NCBI GenBank assembly: GCA_046349435.1
Contig: JAXMCI010000001.1
Span: 124,001-188,000 of the forward strand
Reading direction: 5' to 3'
Source of the DNA: JAXMCI01 sp046349435
GTDB taxonomy: Bacteria; Pseudomonadota; Alphaproteobacteria; Dongiales; Dongiaceae
Length of the DNA: 64,000 bases
The position numbers and the translations under genes were made by a program. Position 1 is the first letter of the stretch. Every line of letters begins with the position of its first letter. Below, piece after piece: positions 35,162-43,770 of this stretch. The notes beneath the pieces were generated by a model, which was not told the origin of the DNA, made no database searches, and saw nothing but the letters and a program-made list of their open reading frames with translations.

Positions 35162-36151
35162 ATGGGACCGACCGAGGTGAGCGACCGCCGTCTGCCGATC
35201 ATCGACTTCGCCGCCGCCCGCAGCCGCGATGCGGCGGGGATGGCGCGCATCGCGCGGGAGATCCACGCCGCCTGCACCGGCCCGGGCTTCTTCTACATCG
35301 TCGATCACGGCGTGCCGCAGCCGGTTCTCGACCGCGCCGTGGCGGCGGCGCACGTCTTTTTCGCCCATCCGATCGAGCGCAAGCGCGAGGTCGCGGTCAA
35401 TGCCCGCCACCGCGGCTTCAACGCGCTCGGCGACGCGCTGATGTACGAGGCGCGGCGGCCCGACTACAAGGAGTTCTACAGCATCGGGCTGGAGCTGCCG
35501 GAGGACGATCCCGACGTGCTGGCCGGCCAGCCGCTGCGCGGCCCGAACAACTGGCCCGCCTTCATGCCGGAGCTGCGGCCGGCGCTCTACGACTACTACG
35601 AGGCGATCGGCGCCTGCGGCGCCGACCTGCTGCGCGCCGTCGCGCTCAGCCTCGGCCTCGACCCCGACTTCTTCGCCAGCCGCTACGCCAAGCGGCTGCA
35701 GCGCACCCAGATGGTCTACTACCCGCCGCAGCCGCCCGACCTCGGCGACGACCAGTTCGGCGTCGCGCCGCACAGCGACTATGGCTGCATCACCCTGCTC
35801 TGGCAGGACGAGGTCGGCGGGCTGCAGGTGCGCGACCGCGGCAGCCGGGAATGGATCGACGCGACGCCGATCCCCGGCAGCTTCGTCATCAACGTCGCCG
35901 ACCTGCTGGAGCGCTGGAGCAACGACCGCTTCACCTCGACGGCGCATCGCGTGATCAACAGCTCCGGCCGCGAACGCTACTCGATCGCGACCTTCTACGA
36001 CCCCAGCTTCGATGCCGTCGTCGACCCGCGCGACCTCGGCGTGCCGGCGTCGGAGTGCCGGTATCCGCCGGTGCTGGCCGGCGAGCACATCCTGGGGCGG
36101 ATCGACCGGTCGTTCGGCTATCGCAAGAATCTGAAGGCCGCTGCCGGATAG
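35162..36151 (+). CDS. Isopenicillin N synthase-like 2OG-Fe(II) oxygenase
   Basis: 329 aa. N-terminal LPIIDFAAARS and GFFYIVDHGVP are the DIOX_N signature; the iron triad is in VAPHSDYGCITLL (HxD) and STAHRVIN (distal His), and RERYSIATFY gives the 2OG-binding Arg-x-Ser. An in-frame upstream extension lacks any family sequence. It is divergent (165 bp) from the amino-acid ABC operon, suggesting it hydroxylates or desaturates the imported amino acid or a derivative; that link is inference. Confidence 0.9.
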   Translation: MGPTEVSDRRLPIIDFAAARSRDAAGMARIAREIHAACTGPGFFYIVDHGVPQPVLDRAVAAAHVFFAHPIERKREVAVNARHRGFNALGDALMYEARRPDYKEFYSIGLELPEDDPDVLAGQPLRGPNNWPAFMPELRPALYDYYEAIGACGADLLRAVALSLGLDPDFFASRYAKRLQRTQMVYYPPQPPDLGDDQFGVAPHSDYGCITLLWQDEVGGLQVRDRGSREWIDATPIPGSFVINVADLLERWSNDRFTSTAHRVINSSGRERYSIATFYDPSFDAVVDPRDLGVPASECRYPPVLAGEHILGRIDRSFGYRKNLKAAAG

Positions 36152-36180
36152 GTCGGTGCGGTCGAGAGGCCGTATCGACT

Positions 36181-36259
36181 CACGCGGAGGCGCGGAGGCC
36201 GCGGAGGGGGAGTCCACGAGCGGCGAGGTGCACGCTCCGCGGCTCCGCGCCTCCGCGTG
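36181..36259. terminator. Large near-perfect inverted repeat between convergent genes
   Basis: 36181-36206 (starting CACGCGGAGGCGCGGAGG) pairs with 36235-36259 with a single bulged base, giving about 25 bp of G/C stem and a 28-nt loop; GATCTTTTCTG follows on the plus strand. It lies between the convergent oxygenase and amine-oxidase genes and probably ends both transcripts. The arms are internally repetitive (GCGGAGGC units). Confidence 0.6.
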
Positions 36260-36298
36260 GGATCTTTTCTGTCGATCCGGCGCGCGGGCGGTGCCGTG

Positions 36299-37537
36299 CT
36301 ATCGCAGCAGCGCGCCGACGGCGGCGACGGCGGCCTCGCCGGTGAGGTGGGCGCCGTGGGCGGTGGCGAAGGCGTCGCGGGAAGCGGCCTCGCCGGCGAA
36401 GAAGATCCGGTCGGCAACCGGCAGCGCGAGCGCGGCGCGGGCGTCGCCGTGGCCGGGGCGCGCCACCGAGTAGGCGCCGGCGATCCACGGGTCGCCCTGC
36501 CAGGCGGTCGGCTTCGCCGCGACGATGCGGTCGAGGATGGCGCTGCCGTAGAGGCGGGCGATGCTGTCGCGGGCATAGGCGATCATCGCCGCCGGCCCTT
36601 CCGCCTCGAGCTCGACGGCGAGCCGGCCGCCGAGATAGGCGGTGGCCATCGGGCGGCCGAAGGGGGCGACCTGGAAGGTGGCGCCGTCGCGGCCGGCGCC
36701 GGCGAGCTGCACGAAATGCGGCGGCGCGCCGTCGAACGGGTCGCGGTCGAAGGCGAGGCCGATCTTGTTGGCGGTGCCCATCGGCAGCGCCTGCAGCGCC
36801 GCCTCGGTGGCGGCGGGCAGCGCCGGGTGGAAGCGCAGCCGGCCGTTGGCCAGCGCCCCGGTCGAGGCGGTGACGATGACGGCGCGGGCGGCCAGCGTGC
36901 CGCGCGGGGTCTCGACCCGCACGCCGGGACCCGACCAGTCGATGCGCGTCGCCGGGCAGTCCAGCGCGACCGGCACGGCGGCGCCGTGGCGCACCACCAG
37001 GGCGCCGTAGCCGTCGACCACCGGCCAGTTCTCCCCGGTGTCGCGGTAGCGCGAGCTGTCGAAGGTCGAGACCCGCTCCGGCTCGGCCGCCATGTAGCCG
37101 GTATAGGCGCGGTCGAAATAGAGGCGGCAGGGCATGGCGGGATCGAGCGCGTCGGCGGCGGCGATGTCGCGCCCGGCGGCACCCGCCGCCTCGACCGCCT
37201 CGAAGCCGGCATGCACGGCGGCCAGCGCCGCCGCGTTCTCGGCCGGCGGCAGCCAGGCGCGGCCGTCGTGGTAGCGGCCGTCATGCACGGTCTTCAGGTA
37301 GCGCACGCCGTAGCGGTCGGCGATCCGCGCGAAGGGATTGATCGAGCCGGAATGCAGCCACTGGCAGCCATGGTCGAAGGGCGTGCCGAAGCTCTCCCAC
37401 TCGGTGTCGGCGCGGCCGCCGGCACGATGCACGGCCTCGACGACGGCCGAGGCGAGGCCGGCGGCGGCGGCGGCCCGGCCGGCGGCCAGCCCGGCGGCGC
37501 CGGCGCCGACCACGACGAGGTCGAGGGTGGCGCTCAC
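36299..37537 (-). CDS. FAD-dependent amine oxidase-like oxidoreductase
   Basis: 412 aa. VVVGAGAAGLAAGRAAAAAG is the dinucleotide fold; GRADTEWESFGTPFDHG follows in the place of the GG motif, and the C-terminal DRIFFAGEAASRDAFATAHG is the FAD-binding close of flavin monoamine oxidases. GTG 37537 overlaps the stop of the Cys-rich gene (GTGA), so a longer in-frame start inside that gene was rejected. Probably oxidises a polyamine or amine substrate. Confidence 0.87.
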   Translation of the reverse strand: MSATLDLVVVGAGAAGLAAGRAAAAAGLASAVVEAVHRAGGRADTEWESFGTPFDHGCQWLHSGSINPFARIADRYGVRYLKTVHDGRYHDGRAWLPPAENAAALAAVHAGFEAVEAAGAAGRDIAAADALDPAMPCRLYFDRAYTGYMAAEPERVSTFDSSRYRDTGENWPVVDGYGALVVRHGAAVPVALDCPATRIDWSGPGVRVETPRGTLAARAVIVTASTGALANGRLRFHPALPAATEAALQALPMGTANKIGLAFDRDPFDGAPPHFVQLAGAGRDGATFQVAPFGRPMATAYLGGRLAVELEAEGPAAMIAYARDSIARLYGSAILDRIVAAKPTAWQGDPWIAGAYSVARPGHGDARAALALPVADRIFFAGEAASRDAFATAHGAHLTGEAAVAAVGALLR

Positions 37538-38205
37538 GCCGTCCCCGCCGGCCCGACCAGGCGGTCGAGTGCCGCCGCATCGAGATCGAAGATGCGGGCG
37601 ACGCTGTCGCGCTGCAGGTCGATGAGGCGCTCGCCAGCGCCGGGCTCGGCCAGGCGGCAGCAGGGCACCTCCCGCCAGGCGGCGCGGAACAGCCGGACGC
37701 GGCCGGCTGGGCCGACCGCGACCTTGAGCGGGAACAGCACGCAGCCGGCCGGCTTCAGCGCCGTCCAGTCGAGGCCGGCGGCGTCGGCATATTTGTGGAT
37801 GGCACAGCCGCAATGGCCGTCGCCCGCGGTGGTGACGAAGCAGCAGCGGCCGCCGGCGGTGCGCGTCGCGTGGAGCGGCACGCCGGGATGCATGCGGTCG
37901 TTCGGCCAGGTGCCGCGATAGGGCATCAGCCGGTCGGCCGGCAGCCCCGCCCAGGGCGGCGCCAGCCACGGCCGCATCGCCTCGAGATGGCCGGCGATGG
38001 CATCCCGGCGCTCCGCGTCGACCCAGGCGCCGCGGCTGCAGCAGTCGCTGCGGCAGGGCCCGTAGAGGCAGGGCTCGACCCGGTCGCAGGCGCCGGGATC
38101 GAGCTGGAGCGGGCGGCCGCGCAGCTGGACGTAGGCGGCGCGCGGGCCGATCACGACCGAAGGTGGCGGCGCGCCGCCGGGGGTTACCGCCTGCTGCCGG
38201 TTCAT
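37534..38205 (-). CDS. Cys-rich protein, YkgJ/DUF3109-like
   Basis: 223 aa with at least twelve cysteines arranged in blocks: DPGACDRVEPCLYGPCRSD followed by CC, GRCCFV, DGHCGCAIHKYA, PAGCVLFP and PCCRLA. This pattern is that of the zinc/iron-chelating YkgJ-like and DUF3109 proteins. It is translationally coupled (4-bp overlap) to the amine oxidase, so it may serve as its metal or redox partner. ATG 38205; the intergenic space to the divergent SDR is 69 bp. Confidence 0.7.
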   Translation of the reverse strand: MNRQQAVTPGGAPPPSVVIGPRAAYVQLRGRPLQLDPGACDRVEPCLYGPCRSDCCSRGAWVDAERRDAIAGHLEAMRPWLAPPWAGLPADRLMPYRGTWPNDRMHPGVPLHATRTAGGRCCFVTTAGDGHCGCAIHKYADAAGLDWTALKPAGCVLFPLKVAVGPAGRVRLFRAAWREVPCCRLAEPGAGERLIDLQRDSVARIFDLDAAALDRLVGPAGTA

Positions 38206-38274
38206 ACTACCTTATCGCCCGTCCGGACGGCCCGCTCAAGCGCGGGCGGCGCCGCCGCAGCAGGAGTGTCGGGG

Positions 38275-39021
38275 ATGCAGAAGGTGATGATCGTGACCGG
38301 CGGCAGCCGGGGCATCGGCCATGCGGTGGCCGCCGAGGCGGCCCGCCAGGGCTTCGCCGTCTGCATCAACTACAGCCGTTCCGCCGCACCGGCCGAGGCG
38401 CTGGCCGCCGAGATCCGCAGCCGCGACGGCCGGGCGATCGCGGTCGGCGCCGACGTCGCCCGCCGCGACGAGGTGGCAGGGCTGTTCGCGCGGGTCGACC
38501 GCGAGCTCGGCACGGTGACGGCGCTGGTCAACAACGCCGGCATCGTCGGCGGCATGCACCGGGTGGACGAGATCGACCTCGCCTCCCTGCACGCCACCTT
38601 CGAGACCAACATCTACAGCGCCTTCTACTGCTCGGGCGAGGCGATCCGCCGGATGTCGACCGCCAAGGGCGGCAAGGGCGGCGTCATCGTCAACATCTCC
38701 TCGGCGGCGGCGCGCCATGGCGGGCTGCCCGCCGAGGTCCACTACGCCGCCAGCAAGGGGGCGATGGACACCATGACCACCGGCCTGGCCAAGGAGGTCG
38801 GCAAGGAAGGCATCCGGGTGGTCGGCATCCGACCCGGGCTGATCCGCACCGAGATCCACCAGGCCCATGGCGGCGAGGCGACCATCCAGGCGCTGGCCCC
38901 GACCGTGCCGATCGGCCGCGAGGGCCTGCCCGAGGAGGTCGCGGCGGCGGTGCTGTGGCTGGTCTCCGAGCAGGCCTCCTACGTGACCGGCACGACGATC
39001 GACGTCAGCGGCGGGCGCTGA
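38275..39021 (+). CDS. Short-chain dehydrogenase (glucose dehydrogenase/FabG-like)
   Basis: 248 aa classical SDR: IVTGGSRGIGHAVA, NNAGIVGG, NISSAAARHG (Ser) and YAASKGAMD (Tyr/Lys), ending YVTGTTIDVSGGR. ATG 38275 starts exactly at the first strand with GGAG ten to fourteen bases upstream. It precedes the sugar ABC operon by 124 bp and could belong to that pathway as a sugar or sugar-acid dehydrogenase. Confidence 0.9.
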   Translation: MQKVMIVTGGSRGIGHAVAAEAARQGFAVCINYSRSAAPAEALAAEIRSRDGRAIAVGADVARRDEVAGLFARVDRELGTVTALVNNAGIVGGMHRVDEIDLASLHATFETNIYSAFYCSGEAIRRMSTAKGGKGGVIVNISSAAARHGGLPAEVHYAASKGAMDTMTTGLAKEVGKEGIRVVGIRPGLIRTEIHQAHGGEATIQALAPTVPIGREGLPEEVAAAVLWLVSEQASYVTGTTIDVSGGR

Positions 39022-39145
39022 GGGGGCTGCCGCGCGGCTTTCGAGGAATCGCGTCAGCTATTCGATTGCCGAGCCGGACGGGCTGCCGCTAGGATCGGCG
39101 GCCGCCAGGGGGTTACCGGCGGAACAATCATCACGGGAGGAACGC

Positions 39146-40102
39146 ATGCGATTGAGGCACCTCGTCCTCGGCGGGCTGCTCGCGGCCGGACTCGGCGGCG
39201 CCGCGGCACGGGCCGACCAGAGCTACACCGTCGGCTACTCGCAGTTCTGGGGCACCAACCCGTTCCTCGTCACTATGGCCAACGGCGCGCGCAAGGCGAT
39301 CGCCGAGTGGAAGGCCAAGGGCGTCGACGTCAACATGATCCTGACCAACGGCGGCGACACCGACACCACCCGGCAGGTCGCCGATCTCGAGGACCTCGAC
39401 GCGCAGGGCGTGCAGGGCCTGATCCTGTTCCCGGGCGACAGCATCGTGCTCGCCGAGCCGGTGAAGAACATCTTCAACAAGAAGAACATCCCGGTCGTCA
39501 TCACCGACATCGGCCTGCAGTCGGGCAAGTGGGACACCTTCATCATCACCGACAACAAGGCCGGCGGCCGCCAGGCGGCCGAGGTGATGGCCAAGAACGT
39601 CAAGCCGGGCGCCAAGGTCATCGTCTTCGACCACGCCCCGGGCAACGACAACGCCCAGGCGCGCGCCACCGGGTTCGAGGAGCGGGCCAAGGAGCTCGGC
39701 CTCACCGTCGTGCCGCGCAAGCTGCTGAAGCTCAGCCTGGAGGACGGCCGCCGCACGATGGAGGACACGCTGGCCTCGATGCCCGACATCGCCGGGGTCT
39801 TCTTCATGAACCAGCTGGTCGCCCAGGGCGCCTATGCCGCGCTCGAGGGCGCCAAGCGCACCGACGTCAAGCTGGTGCCCTTCGACCTCGACCCGGTCTC
39901 CTTCCAGATGGTCAAGGACGGCAAGATCCTGGCCATCATCGTCCAGGATCCCTTCAAGATGGGCTATGAGGGGATGAACGCGATGCTGACCAAGCTGCAG
40001 GGCGGCACGCCGCCGGCCCGCATGGACCTGCCGACCCACGTGCTGACCAAGGAGAACGCCGCCGACTTCGCCAACGACCCGCAGGTCACCGGCGCGCAGT
40101 AG
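39146..40102 (+). CDS. Sugar ABC transporter periplasmic binding protein
   Basis: 318 aa. Signal peptide with cleavage after AAARA near 23. Mature sequence SYTVGYSQFWGTNPFLVTMA, DLEDLDAQGVQGLILFPG and FDHAPGNDNAQARATGF matches the RbsB/periplasmic-binding-protein-4 group. GGGAGGAA precedes ATG 39146. First gene of a five-gene operon; a strong stem-loop follows it. Confidence 0.93.
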   Translation: MRLRHLVLGGLLAAGLGGAAARADQSYTVGYSQFWGTNPFLVTMANGARKAIAEWKAKGVDVNMILTNGGDTDTTRQVADLEDLDAQGVQGLILFPGDSIVLAEPVKNIFNKKNIPVVITDIGLQSGKWDTFIITDNKAGGRQAAEVMAKNVKPGAKVIVFDHAPGNDNAQARATGFEERAKELGLTVVPRKLLKLSLEDGRRTMEDTLASMPDIAGVFFMNQLVAQGAYAALEGAKRTDVKLVPFDLDPVSFQMVKDGKILAIIVQDPFKMGYEGMNAMLTKLQGGTPPARMDLPTHVLTKENAADFANDPQVTGAQ

Positions 40103-40125
40103 GCCGCCGCGCGGCGCACGGAACG

Positions 40126-40158
40126 AGGGCCGCCGGGAGCAGCGCTTCCGGCGGCCCT
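40126..40158 (+). promoter_or_regulatory. Intercistronic stem-loop after binding-protein gene
   Basis: AGGGCCGCCGG (40126-40136) and CCGGCGGCCCT (40148-40158) form a perfect 11-bp stem with an 11-nt loop, 24 bp after the stop. No T-run follows. In ABC operons such stems protect the 3' end of the binding-protein message and so set its excess over the membrane parts. Confidence 0.6.
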
Positions 40159-40189
40159 GCCCTTCCCTGCCGACACTCTCCTGCTCCCC

Positions 40190-41713
40190 ATGAGCGACGA
40201 AGCGGCCCCGATCCTGCGCTGCGACGGGCTGGTCAAGACCTTCCCCGGCGTGCAGGCGCTGCGCAGCGTCGACTTCGCCGTGACGCCCGGCCGGGTGCAC
40301 GGGCTGGTCGGCGAGAACGGCGCCGGCAAGAGCACCCTGCTCAAGATCCTGGCCGGGGTCTACCGCCCGGACGGCGGCAGCATCGCGCTGGACGGCGCGC
40401 CGCTGACGCTGGGCGGCACCGACGACGCGCTGCGCCACGGCATCGTCACCATCCACCAGGACATCAACCTGGTCGGCAGCCTGACGGTCGCCGACAACAT
40501 CATGCTGAACAACGAGCCGACGGTGGGGCCGCTCGGCTTCCTGAAGCGGCGCGAGATCGACCGGCGGACGGAAGAGCTGCTGCGCTTCTACGAGATCGAC
40601 GCCAGCCCGCGCGCGCTGGTCGCCGACTTGCCCAACGACGCCAAGAAGATGATCCAGATCCTCAAGGCGATCGTCCGGCAGGCCAAGGTGCTGCTGATGG
40701 ACGAGCCGACCTCGTCGCTGACCGACGTCGAGGTCCGGCTGGTGCTGCGCCTGATCCGCTCGCTCGCCGAGCAGGGCGTCGGCGTGGTGTTCGTCTCGCA
40801 CTACCTCAGCGAGGTCTTCGAGGTCTGCGACGAGATCACCGTGCTGCGCGACGGCGCGGTGGCGGCGAGCGGGCCGCGGGCGGCAACCAGCCGGCGGGAG
40901 GTGGTGCGCGCCATGCTGGGGCGCAGCCTGGAGGCCGCGCCGGAGCGCCGCGCCAGCGCCGCGACGGCCGAGCCCCTGCTCGCGGTCGAGGGGCTCTCGG
41001 TGCGCGGCAGCCTGCGCGACATCTCCTTCACGCTGCATCGCGGCGAGGTGCTGGGCTTCACCGGGCTGACCGGCTCGGGCCTCACCGAGCTCGCCCGCGC
41101 GCTGTTCGGCAGCGAGGACATCAAGCGCAGCGCCGGGCGCTTCGCCATCGCCGGCCGGCCGGCGGCGCTCGCCAACCCCGCCCAGTCGCTGAAGGCCGGC
41201 ATGGCGCTGCTGACCAACGACCGGCTGCGCGAGGGCATCCTGCCGGACTCGCCGCTCTACGAGAACATCTGCCTGCCGATTCTCGACCGCTTCGTCGGCG
41301 CCGTGGGCCTGCTCGACCAGTCCGGCATGGTGGCGGCCGGGCGGCGGGCGATCGAGCGGCTGCGCATCCGGGCGCCCGGCCCCGGCACCATCACCAAGAC
41401 GCTCTCCGGCGGCAACCAGCAGAAGGTGCTGTTCGCCAAGTGGCTGGAGACCAAGCCGAAGATCTTCATCCTGGACGAGCCGACGATCGGCATCGACGTC
41501 GGCTCCAAGTTCGAGATCCGCGGCATCATCGAGAGCATCGCGGCGGCCGGCGTCGGGGTCATCCTGATCAGCGCCGAGCTGGCCGATATCGAGAGCCTGT
41601 GCGACCGCGTGCTGGTGATGTTCCGCGGCGCCGTCGTCGGCGAGTTCGCCGGGGCGGCGATCCGGCGGGAGGCGATCCTGCACGCCTCGGTCAGCGGGAG
41701 GGGAGCGGCATGA
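40190..41713 (+). CDS. Sugar ABC transporter ATPase (two NBDs, RbsA/XylG type)
   Basis: 507 aa. N-terminal NBD with GENGAGKST, VADLPNDAKKMIQIL and LLMDEPTSSL. The C-terminal NBD has the degenerate GLTGSGLTE in place of Walker A, LSGGNQQKVLFAKWL and FILDEPTIGIDVG, as expected for carbohydrate-uptake-2 ATPases. ATG 40190. Its stop overlaps the permease start by 4 bp. Confidence 0.95.
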   Translation: MSDEAAPILRCDGLVKTFPGVQALRSVDFAVTPGRVHGLVGENGAGKSTLLKILAGVYRPDGGSIALDGAPLTLGGTDDALRHGIVTIHQDINLVGSLTVADNIMLNNEPTVGPLGFLKRREIDRRTEELLRFYEIDASPRALVADLPNDAKKMIQILKAIVRQAKVLLMDEPTSSLTDVEVRLVLRLIRSLAEQGVGVVFVSHYLSEVFEVCDEITVLRDGAVAASGPRAATSRREVVRAMLGRSLEAAPERRASAATAEPLLAVEGLSVRGSLRDISFTLHRGEVLGFTGLTGSGLTELARALFGSEDIKRSAGRFAIAGRPAALANPAQSLKAGMALLTNDRLREGILPDSPLYENICLPILDRFVGAVGLLDQSGMVAAGRRAIERLRIRAPGPGTITKTLSGGNQQKVLFAKWLETKPKIFILDEPTIGIDVGSKFEIRGIIESIAAAGVGVILISAELADIESLCDRVLVMFRGAVVGEFAGAAIRREAILHASVSGRGAA

Positions 41714-42690
41714 CCACCATCGGACAGGGCGCTCCGCCCTCGCGCTGGCGCGAGCTGGCGCGGCAGTCCTACGGCCTGATCCAGGCGCTCGCGGTGCTGA
41801 TCCTGCTGGTCGTGGTGATCTCGCTGCTGTCGCCGCGCTTCCTCACCTGGATCAACATCTACAACCTGATGGCCCAGATGTCGGTCAACCTGATCGTCGC
41901 CGCGGGGATGACGATCGTGATGATCTCGGGCGAGTTCGACATCTCGGTCGGCTCGGTGGTGGCGCTGACCGCCGCCTGCTCCGCGGCGATCATGGTGCAG
42001 TTCGGCATCGTGCCGGCGGTGCTGAGCTCGCTGCTGATCGGCCCGGCGCTAGGCGTGGTCAACGGCATCATCGTCACCAAGGGCCGCATCCCCTCCTTCA
42101 TCACCACGCTGGGCACGCTGATGATCGCCCGCAGCCTGGCCTTCGTGGTGACCGGCGGCCGGGTGATCGCCAACCTGCCCGACAGCTTCAAGGTGATCGG
42201 CCAGGGCGCCAGCTTCGGCATCCCCAACCCGTTCATCATCGCCATCGCCTGCTACCTCGTCGCCTGGGTGGCGATGACCCGCACCGCCTTCGGCAAGAAG
42301 GTCTATGCCGTCGGCGCCAACCGCACCGTGGCGATGCTGTCCGGGATCCGTGCCGACCGCATCAAGATCCTCTGCCTGGTGATCGTCGGATTCACCGCCT
42401 CCTTCGCCGGCAACATCCTGCTGTCGCGCATCGGGGCGATCCAGGCCGACACGGCGCGCGGGCTGGAGTTCGAGGTCATCGCCGGGGTGGTGATCGGCGG
42501 CACCAGCCTCTATGGCGGCCAGGGCAACGTGCTGCGCACGATCATCGGCGTGGTCATCATCGCGCTGATCCGCAACTTCCTGAACCTGTCGCGGATCGAC
42601 ATCTTCTGGCAGGATTTCGCCACCGGGGCGATCATCATCGGGGCGGTGCTGCTCGACGCGCTGCAGAAGCGCATCGGCCGCGGCCGCTGA
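41710..42690 (+). CDS. Sugar ABC transporter permease (RbsC type)
   Basis: 326 aa, about ten helices, BPD_transp_2 family. ISGEFDISVGSVVALTAAC and the EAA-like region RTAFGKKVYAVGANRTVA, then GIRADRIK and FEVIAGVVIGGTSLYGGQG are characteristic. Start ATG 41710 overlaps the ATPase stop (ATGA). It would homodimerise. Confidence 0.94.
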   Translation: MTTIGQGAPPSRWRELARQSYGLIQALAVLILLVVVISLLSPRFLTWINIYNLMAQMSVNLIVAAGMTIVMISGEFDISVGSVVALTAACSAAIMVQFGIVPAVLSSLLIGPALGVVNGIIVTKGRIPSFITTLGTLMIARSLAFVVTGGRVIANLPDSFKVIGQGASFGIPNPFIIAIACYLVAWVAMTRTAFGKKVYAVGANRTVAMLSGIRADRIKILCLVIVGFTASFAGNILLSRIGAIQADTARGLEFEVIAGVVIGGTSLYGGQGNVLRTIIGVVIIALIRNFLNLSRIDIFWQDFATGAIIIGAVLLDALQKRIGRGR

Positions 42691-42712
42691 AGCAACGAGA
42701 GAGGAAGCGACC

Positions 42713-43738
42713 ATGGATCCGACGGCGACGCGCGAGCTCGGCCGCACCGGGGTGAAGCTGACGCAGCTGGGCTTCGGCGGGGCGCCGCTGGGCGAGCTCT
42801 TCGCCCGCGTCACCGAGGCCGACGCCGAGGCGACGCTGGCCGCCGCCTGGGAGGCCGGCATCCGCTACTACGACACCGCACCGTGGTACGGGCGCGGCCA
42901 GAGCGAGCATCGCGTCGGCCGCTTCCTCTACCGCCAGGACCGCGGCCAGTTCGTGCTCTCGACCAAGGTCGGGCGGGTGCTGCGCGCGCCCGCCGACACC
43001 AGCCATTTCGACACCGGCTTCTGGAGCGGCGGGCTGCATTTCGAGCACCAGTTCGACTACAGCTACGACGGCATCATGCGGGCCTACGAGGACTGCCAGC
43101 AGCGGCTCGGCATGACCCGCATCGACCTGCTGCTGATCCACGACCTCGATTTCTGGCACCACGCCACCGAGGCGAAGGTCGCTGCCTACCTGGCGCAGCT
43201 CTTCACCAGCGGCTGGCGGGCGCTGGCCGAGCTCAAGGCGTCGGGGCGCATCCGCGGCATCGGCGCCGGCATCAACGAGCTCGGCATGATGCCGCGCTTC
43301 CTCGACCTGGTGGACATCGACTTCTTCCTGGTGGCGCTGCGCTACACGCTGATGGAGCAGGACACGCTCGACCTCGAGCTGCCGCGCTGCGCCGAGCGCG
43401 GCGTCGGCATCGTCATCGGCGGCGTCTTCAGCTCCGGCATCACCGCCACCGGCGCGGTCCCGGGGGCGAAGTACAACTACGCCGATCCCTCGCCTGCGGT
43501 GATCGACAAGGTGAACCGGATCGAGGCGGTCTGCCGGCGCCACGGCGTGCCGCTGGCCGCCGCCGCGCTGCAGTTCCCGCTCGGCCATCCCGCGGTCGCC
43601 TCGGTCATCCCCGGCGCCTTCCAGCCGGCCCAGGTGGCGGCCAATCTCGGGCATTTCCGCCATGCCATCCCGGCGGCGCTGTGGGCGGAGCTGAAGCAGG
43701 AACGGCTGCTGCGCGCCGACGCGCCCGTGCCGGCCTGA
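42713..43738 (+). CDS. Aldo/keto reductase (L-fucose/aldose 1-dehydrogenase-like)
   Basis: 341 aa. The catalytic tetrad is visible: Asp and Tyr in YYDTAPWYGRGQSEHR, Lys in LSTKVGR and His in LLIHDLD. The sequence resembles D-threo-aldose (L-fucose) 1-dehydrogenases and L-galactose dehydrogenases, which oxidise sugars to lactones. It follows the permease by 22 bp, so it probably acts first on the imported sugar. Confidence 0.88.
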   Translation: MDPTATRELGRTGVKLTQLGFGGAPLGELFARVTEADAEATLAAAWEAGIRYYDTAPWYGRGQSEHRVGRFLYRQDRGQFVLSTKVGRVLRAPADTSHFDTGFWSGGLHFEHQFDYSYDGIMRAYEDCQQRLGMTRIDLLLIHDLDFWHHATEAKVAAYLAQLFTSGWRALAELKASGRIRGIGAGINELGMMPRFLDLVDIDFFLVALRYTLMEQDTLDLELPRCAERGVGIVIGGVFSSGITATGAVPGAKYNYADPSPAVIDKVNRIEAVCRRHGVPLAAAALQFPLGHPAVASVIPGAFQPAQVAANLGHFRHAIPAALWAELKQERLLRADAPVPA

Positions 43739-43770
43739 ACGGCGGAATCGACGAGGAGAGGACACGGACC

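Noticed and set aside
39131..41683. An 850-codon minus-strand frame opposite the sugar ABC genes
   Set aside because: Shadow of the binding-protein and ATPase genes; no motif or ribosome site.
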